Part shown: positions 44,596 to 52,697 of the stretch, in pieces
Layout: each line of letters opens with the position of its first letter
Numbering within the stretch: the first letter of the stretch is position 1
Source: Aureimonas endophytica
GTDB taxonomy: Bacteria; Pseudomonadota; Alphaproteobacteria; Rhizobiales; Rhizobiaceae
Reading direction: 5' to 3'
DNA: 64,000 bases
NCBI RefSeq assembly: GCF_014642635.1
Contig: NZ_BMIQ01000003.1
Location: 559,255 to 623,254, forward strand
Position numbers and translations under genes: made by a program
The notes under the pieces: generated by a model
What the model was told of the DNA's origin: nothing
Databases searched by the model: none
The model's input: only the letters and a program-made list of their open reading frames with translations

Positions 44596-45981
44596 ATGGG
44601 TGATACGGCGCCCTCTCACGACTCTCCGGCCTGGGCGGAACTCGACGCCCTTTTCCCGGGGCGCATCGAGCGCGGCCACGCGCTGCGGGAGCAGCATGCC
44701 GTCGGCGACAGCTGGCATCCGGCCATGCCGCCGGACGCCGTGCTCATGGTAGAGACCACCGAGGAGGTCGCGGCGGCGGTGGCGGCCTGTCACAGGCACG
44801 GCCTGCCCGTGGTGCCCTTCGGCGCGGGTTCCAGCATCGAGGGCCAGGTCCAGGCGGCGCGCGCGGGGCTGTCCCTCGACCTGTCGCGGATGACCCGGAT
44901 CCTGCGGATCAGTCCCGGCGACATGGACTGCACGGTGGAAGCCGGCGTCACCCGGCAGGCGCTGAACGAGGACCTGCGCGCGACCGGGCTGTTCTTTCCA
45001 ATCGATGTCGGCGCGCATGCGACGCTCGGCGGCCTCGCGTCCACGAACGCGTCCGGCACGATCACGGTCCGCTACGGCACGATGCGCAGCCTCGTCCTGG
45101 GCCTGACCGTCGTGCTTCCGGACGGCCGCGTCGTGCGCACCGGAGGACGGGCGCGGAAGTCGTCGTCGGGATACGACCTGACGCGGCTCTTCGTCGGTGC
45201 CGAAGGCACGCTCGGCATCATCACCGAGCTGACGCTGCGCCTTCATGGCGTACCGGAAAAGAACACGGCCGCGCTCGCGAGCTTCGACACGATCGACGAC
45301 GCCACTGAAACGGTGGTCGAGGCGATGCAGTGCGGCCTCGCCCTCAACCGCATCGAGCTTCTGGACGCGTCGCAGGTCCGGGCGATCAACCTCTACAACC
45401 GCACGGACCTTCCGGAGAAGCCGAGCCTGATGATCGACATGGCCGGGGCGGCGGCCCAGGTCGCGGCCGACATGGACGTCTTCGGCGAACTCGCCGCCGC
45501 GCGCGGCGCCGTCGTTCGTCCGGCGGACACGCCGGAGGACTATAGCGCGCTCTGGAAGCTGCGCCATTCGGCGCTCTACGCGGCGCGGGCGCTGCGGCCG
45601 GGCTGCAAGAGCCTGTCCACCGATGTCTGCGTGCCGGTCACCGAGCTTCCCGGCGTGATCCACGCCATCCGGGCGGAGCTCGACGCCGCGAACGTCCTTG
45701 CGCCCCTGCACGGGCATGTCGGCGACGGCAACTTCCATCTCGTCATGCTCTTCGACCCCGACAGCCCGAAGGAAATGGACGATATCCGCCGCCTACATGC
45801 CCGCCTGATCGAGATGGCGCTGCGCGTCGGCGGCACGATCACCGGCGAGCACGGCGTCGGCCTCGGCAAGAAATCCTACATGGAAGCCGAGCACGGGGAG
45901 GCGCTGGACGTGATGCGGCAGATCAAGCGGGCGCTCGATCCGGCAAACATTCTCAATCCAGGCAAGATCTTCGATCTCTGA
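44596..45981 (+). CDS. FAD-binding 2-hydroxy acid dehydrogenase (GlcD/D-lactate dehydrogenase family)
   Basis: About 461 residues. N-terminal FAD_binding_4 (PCMH) domain: VVPFGAGSSIEGQVQ, GHHATLGG-like segment DVGAHATLGGLASTNASGT and GAEGTLGIITELTL. C-terminal FAD-oxidase domain with PLHGHVGDGNFHLV and GTITGEHGVGLGKK. The family oxidises D-lactate, glycolate, D-2-hydroxyglutarate or similar acids, passing electrons to cytochrome or ETF. ATG 44596 (AAGGA 9 nt upstream) is preferred; ATG 44575 and GTG 44548 are alternatives. It converges on the flavin reductase gene, separated by a hairpin. Confidence 0.86.
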   Translation: MGDTAPSHDSPAWAELDALFPGRIERGHALREQHAVGDSWHPAMPPDAVLMVETTEEVAAAVAACHRHGLPVVPFGAGSSIEGQVQAARAGLSLDLSRMTRILRISPGDMDCTVEAGVTRQALNEDLRATGLFFPIDVGAHATLGGLASTNASGTITVRYGTMRSLVLGLTVVLPDGRVVRTGGRARKSSSGYDLTRLFVGAEGTLGIITELTLRLHGVPEKNTAALASFDTIDDATETVVEAMQCGLALNRIELLDASQVRAINLYNRTDLPEKPSLMIDMAGAAAQVAADMDVFGELAAARGAVVRPADTPEDYSALWKLRHSALYAARALRPGCKSLSTDVCVPVTELPGVIHAIRAELDAANVLAPLHGHVGDGNFHLVMLFDPDSPKEMDDIRRLHARLIEMALRVGGTITGEHGVGLGKKSYMEAEHGEALDVMRQIKRALDPANILNPGKIFDL

Positions 45982-45985
45982 CAGA

Positions 45986-46003
45986 CGGCGGCTCAGGCCG
46001 CCG
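45986..46003. terminator. Bidirectional hairpin between convergent genes
   Basis: CGGCGGC (45986-45992) and GCCGCCG (45997-46003) form a perfect 7-bp stem with a 4-nt TCAG loop, located exactly between the converging stop codons of the GlcD-like and flavin reductase genes. There is no T-tract, so the terminator assignment is moderate. Confidence 0.45.
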
Positions 46004-46583
46004 GACTCGCGAAACGGCCGTAGCTCCCGTCGCAATAGATCAGCGGATCGGCTTCGCGCGCTTCGGTCGCGTTCGCGATCCGGGCGACCAGGATCGAATG
46101 CGTGCCGTAGTCGAGCCGCGCATCGATCGCGCAGAAGAGCGTCGTCCGGGCTTCCTCCAGCCAGGGCAGGCCGTCGATCGCCTCTCCCGATGCCCGGATC
46201 CGCCGCCAGGTGCCGTGCGTGAAGCGCTGCGCGGACGGAGCCTCGGCGATCGCGGCCGCGAGGTCGCGCTGGCTCGATCCAATGATGCCGAGGGAAAACG
46301 CCCCTCGTTCGCAGAGAGCCGCGTGCGACGAGGCGGAATGGTTGACGCAGACCAGAAGCGACGGCGGCTCCATCGAAACCGAGCTGACGGCCGTCGCCAG
46401 CATCGCGTGGCGCACGGCCCGGTGCTCGGTGGCGATCAGCGTCACCGTCGAGCCGATGCCGCGCCAGGCGCGCCGGAAGCTCTCGGCGTCGCCCGGCCGG
46501 AAGGCGGGCGCGGGAAGGTCCGCCTCGCCCGTCGCGTCATACGGGTCCTCGGGCGGCATGCGGGCGGCAACCGATTCCACCAT
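45993..46583 (-). CDS. Flavin reductase family protein (FMN reductase component)
   Basis: 196 residues. The flavin_reduct domain begins near residue 35 (FRRAWRGIGSTVTLIATE), with MLATAVSSVSMEPPSLLVCVNHSASSHAAL and GAFSLGIIGSSQRDLA, all diagnostic of the HpaC/NtaB-type split-barrel reductases; HSILVARI and PLIYCDGSYG close the domain. It supplies reduced FMN to a partner monooxygenase. Its start nearly abuts the stop of the NtaA/SnaA-type monooxygenase gene, making the two-component system explicit. Confidence 0.88.
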   Translation of the reverse strand: MVESVAARMPPEDPYDATGEADLPAPAFRPGDAESFRRAWRGIGSTVTLIATEHRAVRHAMLATAVSSVSMEPPSLLVCVNHSASSHAALCERGAFSLGIIGSSQRDLAAAIAEAPSAQRFTHGTWRRIRASGEAIDGLPWLEEARTTLFCAIDARLDYGTHSILVARIANATEAREADPLIYCDGSYGRFASPAA

Positions 46584-46585
46584 GC

Positions 46586-47938
46586 TCACGCGCCCCCGCG
46601 CGCCGCCGCGTAGCGATTGGGCGGTGTCGAGATGCCGAGATTGGCCCGCAGCGTCGAGCCCTCGTATTCCTCGCGGAACAGACCGCGCCGGCGCAGTTCC
46701 GGCACGACAAGGCGCGTGAAGTCCTGAAGGCTCGCCGGCAAAGTCGGGCACATCAGGATGAAGCCGTCGGCCGCGCGGGTCTCGAACCATTCCTGCATGA
46801 AGTCGGCGACGTCCGTCGGCGTGCCGGTCAGGCCGTTGCCCGTATGCCGCCGCGCATAGTGCGTGATCAGTTCGCGCATCGTATGCCCCTTCGTCACGAA
46901 GTCCCTCAGTTCCTCGAACATCGCCTTCGAGCCCTTGGCCTTCTCCGGCATCCTGTCCATCGGGAAAGGCTTGTCGAGCGCGACGCCGTGGAGATCCGTT
47001 TCCAGAAACTCCTGAAGCATCAGGAGACCGACATCCGGGTGCATGAGGTCGACGAGTTCCTGGGCCTTCGCCTCGGCCTCGGCGCGCGTCTCGCCGACAT
47101 TGATGACGATGCCGGGCAGGATCTTGAGATCGTTCGCGTCTCGCCCGTACCGTTCCATCCTTCCCTTCACATTGGCGTAGAAGGCTCGGTTCTTCTCGAT
47201 GTTCGAGGCGAGCGAGAACACCATTTCCGCCGTGCGCGCGGCGAGTTCCATGCCCTGTTCGGAGCCGCCCGCCTGCGCGATCACCGGCCGCCCCTGCGGA
47301 GTGCGCGCGATGTTCAGGGGGCCGCGCACCTGGAAGTGCCTGCCCTTGTGGTCGAGGGCGTGAAGCTTGTCCTTGTCGTGGTAGAGACCGCTCGCCCGAT
47401 CGAGCAGCAGCGCGTCATCCTCGAAGCTGTCCCAAAGGCCGAAGACGGTGTCGATGAACTCCTCGCCCCGCTCGTAGCGCTCGGCATGCGGCGGCAGGCC
47501 CTCGCGGTTGAAGTTGTAGCCCGTCTCGTCGTGATCCGATGTCACGACGTTCCAGGAGATGCGGCCGCGCGCGATGTGGTCGGCCGAGGCGAAGAGCCGG
47601 GCGATGTTGTAGGGCTCGTAATAGCTGGTCGAGGCCGTGGCGACGAAGCCGATCCGGTCCGTGTGCTGAGACAGGGCCGTGATGGCCGTGATCGGCTCGA
47701 AGCGGTTCATCTTGGTGGGATTGCGGGCAAGGGCGTCCGCGTCGCCGACCGCGCTCGCCGGACTGTCGGCGAAGAACATGAAGTCGAGCTTCGCCCGTTC
47801 CGAGATGGTCGCGCATTCGATCAGGTGGCGAAGATCGTTCGCGCCGCGCACATCGCTGCCGGGATGCAGCCATGCCGCCGGATGGAAGCCGAAGGTGTAG
47901 ACGAACGTGCCGAGCTTGAGCTTGTCCGATCTTGTCAT
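46586..47938 (-). CDS. NtaA/SnaA/DszA-type FMN-dependent monooxygenase (LLM class)
   Basis: 450 residues, luciferase-like TIM barrel. Typical segments: AAWLHPGSD near the N-terminus, ERAKLDFMFFAD, TDRIGFVATASTSYYEPYNIARLFASADHIARGRISWNVVTS, HERGEEF-like AERYERGEEFIDTV and RPVIAQAGGSEQGMELAART. These enzymes use FMNH2 and O2 to cleave or oxidise substrates such as nitrilotriacetate, EDTA or sulfones. It forms an operon with the flavin reductase and is divergent from a LysR gene. The true substrate is not readable from sequence. Confidence 0.88.
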   Translation of the reverse strand: MTRSDKLKLGTFVYTFGFHPAAWLHPGSDVRGANDLRHLIECATISERAKLDFMFFADSPASAVGDADALARNPTKMNRFEPITAITALSQHTDRIGFVATASTSYYEPYNIARLFASADHIARGRISWNVVTSDHDETGYNFNREGLPPHAERYERGEEFIDTVFGLWDSFEDDALLLDRASGLYHDKDKLHALDHKGRHFQVRGPLNIARTPQGRPVIAQAGGSEQGMELAARTAEMVFSLASNIEKNRAFYANVKGRMERYGRDANDLKILPGIVINVGETRAEAEAKAQELVDLMHPDVGLLMLQEFLETDLHGVALDKPFPMDRMPEKAKGSKAMFEELRDFVTKGHTMRELITHYARRHTGNGLTGTPTDVADFMQEWFETRAADGFILMCPTLPASLQDFTRLVVPELRRRGLFREEYEGSTLRANLGISTPPNRYAAARGGA

Positions 47939-48094
47939 GCGCTCACCCCGACGGCAGACCCAGTCTTGTGAAGAGCAGTATGCCCGCGCGGCGCCGAAGG
48001 CGAAGCGCAGTTTTTCTGCTCCACGATTTAGTTTAGCTGATGGCCTCCGGTCCTGATCCCTCTATCGCAGGGCGTTGCCGGCAGGAGGATTCCC

Positions 48095-49006
48095 ATGCCT
48101 TCCAAGCCTCCCTTGAAAGCGTTGCAGGCCTTCGACGCGCTCGGGCGGACCGGCAGCATCGCCCTGGCCGCGCTCGATCTCGGTGTCACGCCGGGCGCGG
48201 TCAGCCAGCAGCTCCGCAAGCTCGAGGACGCGCTGCAGGCGACGCTCGTGCACCATGACGGACGGGGCCTCCGCCTGACCCCGCTCGGAACACGATATCA
48301 CGCGCGGATCCGCGAGGGCTTCGCGGCCTTCGACGAGGCCGGCGCCATCCTGGGGGACGCGGCCGACGACATCATCGTCCTGTCCTGCCTGACGACCGTG
48401 CTCGGCAAATGGATCGGCCGCCGGATGCGGGACTGGACGGATCTCGACGCCCATGCCCGCATCGCGCTCGTCGGCGCCGACGAGGAGCCCGACCTGTCGC
48501 GGGGCGAGGCGGACATGCGCATCTACTATGGCGGCCGCATCCATCCGCCGCATCGCGTGGAGCTCTTCACCGACCATGTCGTGCCGGCCTGCGCGCCCGC
48601 GCTGATCGAAGGGCATCGCCTGTCCGGGCCGGAGGACGTCCTCGGCTTTCCCCTTCTGCATATCGCATGGAATCCGCGCTTCACGGCAGGTCCCGGCTGG
48701 CAGGACTGGGGACGGCTCGTCGGCCGGCATCCGCCGTCCGGAGACGTGACATACGGCCTGTCCGGCAGCGCGATCGACGCGGCGATCGCCGGGCAGGGCT
48801 TCGTTCTCGCGCAGACGGCCTTCATCGGGCCGGAGCTGGAATCTGGGCGTCTGGTGATTCCCTACGACCTGCGACTGCCCTTGCCCGAGCCCTATCATCT
48901 GGCGTGGAACCCCACCTCGCTGGAGAAGCCGGGCGCGCGCGCCTTTCACCGTTGGCTCCTCGGCGAGGGCCGCGCCCAAGGCCTCCTCGCCGCCCCGGCG
49001 CGATGA
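48095..49006 (+). CDS. LysR family regulator, GcvA-like
   Basis: 303 residues. The HTH is at 5-62 (LKALQAFDALGRTGSIALAALDLGVTPGAVSQQLRKLE), with the GcvA-type LFxxxxRGLRLTPLG pattern altered to HHDGRGLRLTPLG, followed by a LysR substrate domain. Divergent from the monooxygenase/reductase pair over 156 bp; that spacer contains GCAG-TTTTT-CTGC (48007-48019), a possible regulator site. It likely controls the monooxygenase operon. GGAGG lies 5-9 nt before the ATG. Confidence 0.87.
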   Translation: MPSKPPLKALQAFDALGRTGSIALAALDLGVTPGAVSQQLRKLEDALQATLVHHDGRGLRLTPLGTRYHARIREGFAAFDEAGAILGDAADDIIVLSCLTTVLGKWIGRRMRDWTDLDAHARIALVGADEEPDLSRGEADMRIYYGGRIHPPHRVELFTDHVVPACAPALIEGHRLSGPEDVLGFPLLHIAWNPRFTAGPGWQDWGRLVGRHPPSGDVTYGLSGSAIDAAIAGQGFVLAQTAFIGPELESGRLVIPYDLRLPLPEPYHLAWNPTSLEKPGARAFHRWLLGEGRAQGLLAAPAR

Positions 49007-49181
49007 GCGCGCCCGCGAGACGGCGTCGATCTCCTCTTCGGCCATGCCGTCCGGGTTTCGGCGGAACGTCGCCGACGAACTGCCGAAGGGACGTTGTGAT
49101 TACGACGGGCTGGCCTTGCAGCGTCGCGCCGGACGGCGGCCCGTTGCCTGAGTTCCAGCCGTCGACACGGATATTGCCGCG

Positions 49182-49700
49182 TCAGACGGGATCATCGAAC
49201 GAACCGAGATAATCGAGCTTTCCGATCGGAACGCCCGCCTGACGCAGGAGATCGTAGGCGGTCGTGACGTGGAAGAAGAAGTTCGGCAGGGCAAAGGCAT
49301 AGAGATATTCCTCGCCCTTGAAGACGCGCCGGCGCTCGCCGGAGAACATCGGAACGTCGCGCTCCGCCGCGCCGTCGAACGCCTCCGCCGGCACGGTTCG
49401 GAGAAAGGCGATCGTCTTGGCGCAGCGAGCCTGCAAGGCTTCGAGCGATGTCTCGTTGTCGGGAAAGCTCGGGGCCTCGACGCCGGAAAGACGGGCGGCC
49501 GACAGCTTGGCGGTGTCGCTGGCCCGTTGAATTTGCCCTGCCAGATTCAGCATGTCCGGCGCGAGCCTCGCCTCGACCAGGGTCGAGGGATCGAGATTTC
49601 GCTCGGCGGCATGGCGCATGCCCTTGCCGATGAGGTCGGAGACGATGGTCAGTCCCCGGATGAAGACGGGGATCGTGGCGCGGTGGAGCGTCGAGGTCAT
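49182..49700 (-). CDS. DUF1993 domain protein
   Basis: 172 residues, helical, with the DUF1993 hallmarks MTSTLHRATIPVFIRGLTIVSDLIGKG at the start, APDMLNLAGQIQRASDTAK, and FFFHVTTAYDLLRQAGVPIGKLDYLG at the end. The fold is related to DinB-like four-helix bundles that can bind metals; no activity is known. ATGA overlap with the MFS gene stop shows co-expression with an efflux pump under the nearby TetR regulator. Confidence 0.88.
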   Translation of the reverse strand: MTSTLHRATIPVFIRGLTIVSDLIGKGMRHAAERNLDPSTLVEARLAPDMLNLAGQIQRASDTAKLSAARLSGVEAPSFPDNETSLEALQARCAKTIAFLRTVPAEAFDGAAERDVPMFSGERRRVFKGEEYLYAFALPNFFFHVTTAYDLLRQAGVPIGKLDYLGSFDDPV

Positions 49701-50914
49701 TGTGTCGTCTCGCGTCGGGAGAAAGCGGATCGCAGAGCCGCCGCGAGGGCGGCCAACGACAGGAGGATGGTGCCGGTCCCGTAGGCGACGGTCGTCGGAA
49801 CGAGGCCGGCGATCGGGATCGCGACGCCCGCGATCATCACCGGCGCGCTGAAGGCGACGTAGCTGACGACGAGGAGCGCCGACATGAGGCCGGCGCGGTC
49901 GGCGGCGGACACGTTCGAAAGCGTCGTCTTCAACGCCCCGAGGAAGCCGGCGCCGAAGCCGACGCCCGCCACGACCGTTCCCGCCAGCATGATCGCCACC
50001 GAGCCGGCGAGAACGCCCGCGAGCGTCGCCGTCACTCCGAGCGCCAGCATGGCGGCGGACACGGCGATGATGCGGTTCGGCGCGTGCGGCCGCGCGAAGA
50101 GGATCGAAACGGCGCCGGTCGACGCGAGCGCGGCGACGACCGTGCCGCTGGTCAGCGCCATGGTCGATCCCGTGACGTGGCGGACGATGGTCGGGATCAG
50201 CGACAGGTAGAGCCCGCCGAGCGCCCAGCCGGCGATGCTAATCGGCAGCGCCGAAGCCAGGTCGCGGCGGGACCCGGCCGGAACGTGGACCCGCGGCCAG
50301 AGCGACCGGAGCGCGCCTGGACGCCGTGGCGCGGTCTCCGGCGCAAGGATCACGGCCACGAGTTCGGCGGTCAGGATCGCGAGGAGCAGAAGGAAGACGA
50401 GATGCAGCGGCGCCGGCGCGAAATCGACCAGAGCGCTGCAGCCGAGGGCGCCGGCGGCGAGACCGAGCAAGGGCGCCAAGCTGTTGAACAGCGACGCGCG
50501 GGCTTGATCCGCATCGATGAGACCGGCCGACAGCGTGCCCATCGCCGCACCCGTCGCAAATCCCTGCAGGATGCGGGCGGCTACCAGTCCGCCAGGCCCG
50601 GCGGCGATCAGAAAAAGGACGACCGAGAGGATCTCCAGCACCAATGCCGCGAGAAGCACCGGCTTGCGGCCGACATGATCGGATAGCGAGCCGACCGTCA
50701 GCAGGGCGCAAAGAAGGCTCAGGACGTAGGCGCCGAAGATCGCCGTCAGCGTGGACGGCGGAAACCCCCAGCTTTCCTGATAAAGCCGGTACAAGGGCGT
50801 CGGGACGCTGGATGCCGCCATGAACGTCATGAGCGTCAACGCGTAGAGCATGAAGGGCTTGCGTGGCAGCGGCACGGAGCGGCGCGCCATATCGGTGGAC
50901 GAGGCGATCGACAT
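49697..50914 (-). CDS. MFS transporter, 12-TM drug-efflux type
   Basis: 405 residues with about 12 hydrophobic segments. The family motif GSLSDHVGRKPVL lies near residue 77-89 (loop 2-3 motif A), and RILQGFATGAAMGTLSA near 115. Its size and pattern suggest a DHA1-like proton antiporter. It is divergent from a TetR regulator by 107 bp and co-transcribed with the DUF1993 gene, a common arrangement for inducible efflux. The exported compound is unknown. Confidence 0.83.
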   Translation of the reverse strand: MSIASSTDMARRSVPLPRKPFMLYALTLMTFMAASSVPTPLYRLYQESWGFPPSTLTAIFGAYVLSLLCALLTVGSLSDHVGRKPVLLAALVLEILSVVLFLIAAGPGGLVAARILQGFATGAAMGTLSAGLIDADQARASLFNSLAPLLGLAAGALGCSALVDFAPAPLHLVFLLLLAILTAELVAVILAPETAPRRPGALRSLWPRVHVPAGSRRDLASALPISIAGWALGGLYLSLIPTIVRHVTGSTMALTSGTVVAALASTGAVSILFARPHAPNRIIAVSAAMLALGVTATLAGVLAGSVAIMLAGTVVAGVGFGAGFLGALKTTLSNVSAADRAGLMSALLVVSYVAFSAPVMIAGVAIPIAGLVPTTVAYGTGTILLSLAALAAALRSAFSRRETTQ

Positions 50915-51021
50915 TCCGGCCCCTCCCGCTTAAGGCTAATCGTTGGCGATAAGCTCCTAAACTCATCCTTCCGTTAAAGCAAACGAATTGCGTTAGAAGA
51001 CATGCAGGCAAGATCGGCGTC

Positions 51022-51591
51022 ATGATGATCCGACAGGGAATCCGACCCGGCGGACGCAGCGAGCGGGTGCAGAAGGCCGTCCATGCGGCTGTGAAGACGC
51101 TCGTCTCGACCGGAGCGGAAGCCGAGGTGACGATCCCGATGATCGCCGCGGAAGCCGGCGTGACGCCCTCGACGATCTATCGCCGCTGGGGAAGCCTGAC
51201 CGAACTCCTGGCGGATGTCGCGGTGGAACGCCTGCGGCCGGATGCCGACCCGGTGGATACCGGGTCGTTTCGCGGCGATCTCGAAGCCTGGCTGGAGCAA
51301 TATGCCGAGGAGATCTCCTCCGGCCCGGGCCGGGCGATGATGCGCGACGTGCTGGCGAGCGCCCACGGGCCGCAACTCGCCGGCAAATGCACCAACTATA
51401 CGGTCGCACATCTCGACCTTCTCGTCGCGCGGGCCGAACGGCGCGGCGAGAGAACGCCCGCCGTGGATCGATTGATCGACGGCCTCGTCGCGCCGATCCT
51501 TTATCGCATCCTCTTCGTCGGAGACGAGATCACGGCCGACTACGCCAAGGACCTGCTGCGACGAACCCTCGACGACACGACCGATCCCTGA
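51022..51591 (+). CDS. TetR/AcrR family regulator
   Basis: 189 residues. N-terminal HTH at about 15-60: VTIPMIAAEAGVTPSTIYRRWGSLTELLADVA, with a TetR_C_11-type effector domain (FRGDLEAWLEQYAEEISSGPGRAM, APILYRILFVGDEIT). It faces the MFS-DUF1993 operon and is probably its repressor. The spacer contains ATCG-TTGG-CGAT (50939-50950) and AACG-AATTG-CGTT (50982-50994) as weak operator candidates. ATG 51025 would remove one residue only. Confidence 0.87.
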   Translation: MMIRQGIRPGGRSERVQKAVHAAVKTLVSTGAEAEVTIPMIAAEAGVTPSTIYRRWGSLTELLADVAVERLRPDADPVDTGSFRGDLEAWLEQYAEEISSGPGRAMMRDVLASAHGPQLAGKCTNYTVAHLDLLVARAERRGERTPAVDRLIDGLVAPILYRILFVGDEITADYAKDLLRRTLDDTTDP

Positions 51592-51772
51592 TCGGCGGTC
51601 GATCGCGCCGCCATCGCCTCCTGCGGCTACCATGCCAGGCCGACCGGGCGAACCGCTCCTCGGCAGACCTTCAACAGCAGAGGTCGGAGTTTAAGATCAG
51701 CGCCGGCCGGCGGGCGGGATGGATCGAAGATGGCACCGTCACCCGTTGTCCCGAGCCCGCCCCTACACGTTC

Positions 51773-52501
51773 TCACCCGATGAGATCGGCACGTCGCTCG
51801 CTGAGTTTGCGCACGGTGCGCAGCACTTCCTGCAGATGGATGCCCATCGATTCCTCGGCGCGTTCCGCATCGCCCGTCCGGATCGCCGCCAGGATGCCCC
51901 GATGCTGGGCAAGCAGGCTTTCCAGGTGGCCCGGTTCGGGCAGACTGAAGTAGCGGACGCGGTCCATCTGGAGTTTCACCGTCTGGATGAGGCGCCAGCT
52001 CCGCGACAGGCCGGCGCCCTCGCAGAGGCTGCGGTGAAAGGCCTCGTCCAGTTCGAGGAAAAGATCGAGATCGCGCCGGGCGACCGCGTCCTCCTGCCGC
52101 GAGAGATTGGCCGAGAGTTCCGCCAGGACGGGCGCCGGACAATCCTTCGCCAGCCGCTTGACGATCGCCCGCTCCAGCGCTTCGCGAATGAACTGCGCCT
52201 CTTCCACGTCCCGCAGCCGGATCGGCGCGACGAAGCTGCCCCGCTGCGGCAAGATGTCGATCAGCCCCTCGTCGGCGAGACGGATCAGCGCCTCGCGCAC
52301 CGGGGTGCGGCTGACACCGAGTTGGAGCGAGAGTTCCTTTTCGCTCAAGGCCTCCGAGGGCAGCATGGCGAGCGTGATGATCGCCCGGCGCAGGCGGTCG
52401 TAGATCTGCGGCGCGATCGGCAGCCGGGGATTGACCGGCGCCATCTCGGCCGGCTCGTAATCGTCGCCGCCGCTTCCGCTCGCCACCGCCTTCCGCGTCA
52501 T
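51773..52501 (-). CDS. GntR family regulator, FadR (FCD) subfamily, of the hexuronate/L-gulonate cassette
   Basis: 242 residues. HTH near 30-85 (QIYDRLRRAIITLAMLPSEALSEKELSLQLGVSRTPVREALIRLADEGLIDILPQRGSFV), then an FCD domain with conserved FIREALERAIV, LDEAFHRSLCEGAG, QHRGILAAIRTGD and MGIHLQEVLRTV providing D-x-x-FH and H ligands. The ATG at 52501 has GGAGAGG 5-8 nt upstream; earlier in-frame ATGs (52534, 52564) are less likely because they overlap the divergent promoter. It probably represses the divergent importer-uxuAB operon, as UxuR/ExuR do. Confidence 0.87.
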   Translation of the reverse strand: MTRKAVASGSGGDDYEPAEMAPVNPRLPIAPQIYDRLRRAIITLAMLPSEALSEKELSLQLGVSRTPVREALIRLADEGLIDILPQRGSFVAPIRLRDVEEAQFIREALERAIVKRLAKDCPAPVLAELSANLSRQEDAVARRDLDLFLELDEAFHRSLCEGAGLSRSWRLIQTVKLQMDRVRYFSLPEPGHLESLLAQHRGILAAIRTGDAERAEESMGIHLQEVLRTVRKLSERRADLIG

Positions 52502-52557
52502 TCTCGCCTCTCCTGCCGGCTCGTATCCGGCCATGTCGCAACCTATAGCATCCCGCG

Positions 52558-52586
52558 TTGACATTCTACCATGGTAGTATTAGAGA
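52558..52586 (+). promoter_or_regulatory. Promoter with perfect 12-bp operator between -35 and -10
   Basis: A consensus -35 TTGACA (52558-52563) is followed by the perfect palindrome CTACCATGGTAG (52566-52577), which lies in the spacer, and a weak -10 TAGAGA (52581-52586, spacing 17). Flanking ATT/TAT extend the symmetry to 16 of 18 positions (52563-52580). The palindrome is placed to block RNA polymerase, suggesting control by the adjacent GntR regulator. Confidence 0.6.
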
Positions 52587-52697
52587 CAGGCCAACGACGG
52601 TCGGGAGGGGTGGGCTGGGCCGCCCGAGCGTTCTTTCCGGATGTCGGGCCGGTCCATGGCGGACCGGCGGCGTCGGGGTCCCTGGGAGGTGGATTTC

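Noticed and set aside
46586-47938. Nitrilotriacetate monooxygenase as a firm call
   Set aside because: The family includes enzymes for EDTA, sulfones, sulfides and antibiotics with similar core sequence; substrate residues cannot be judged without alignment.
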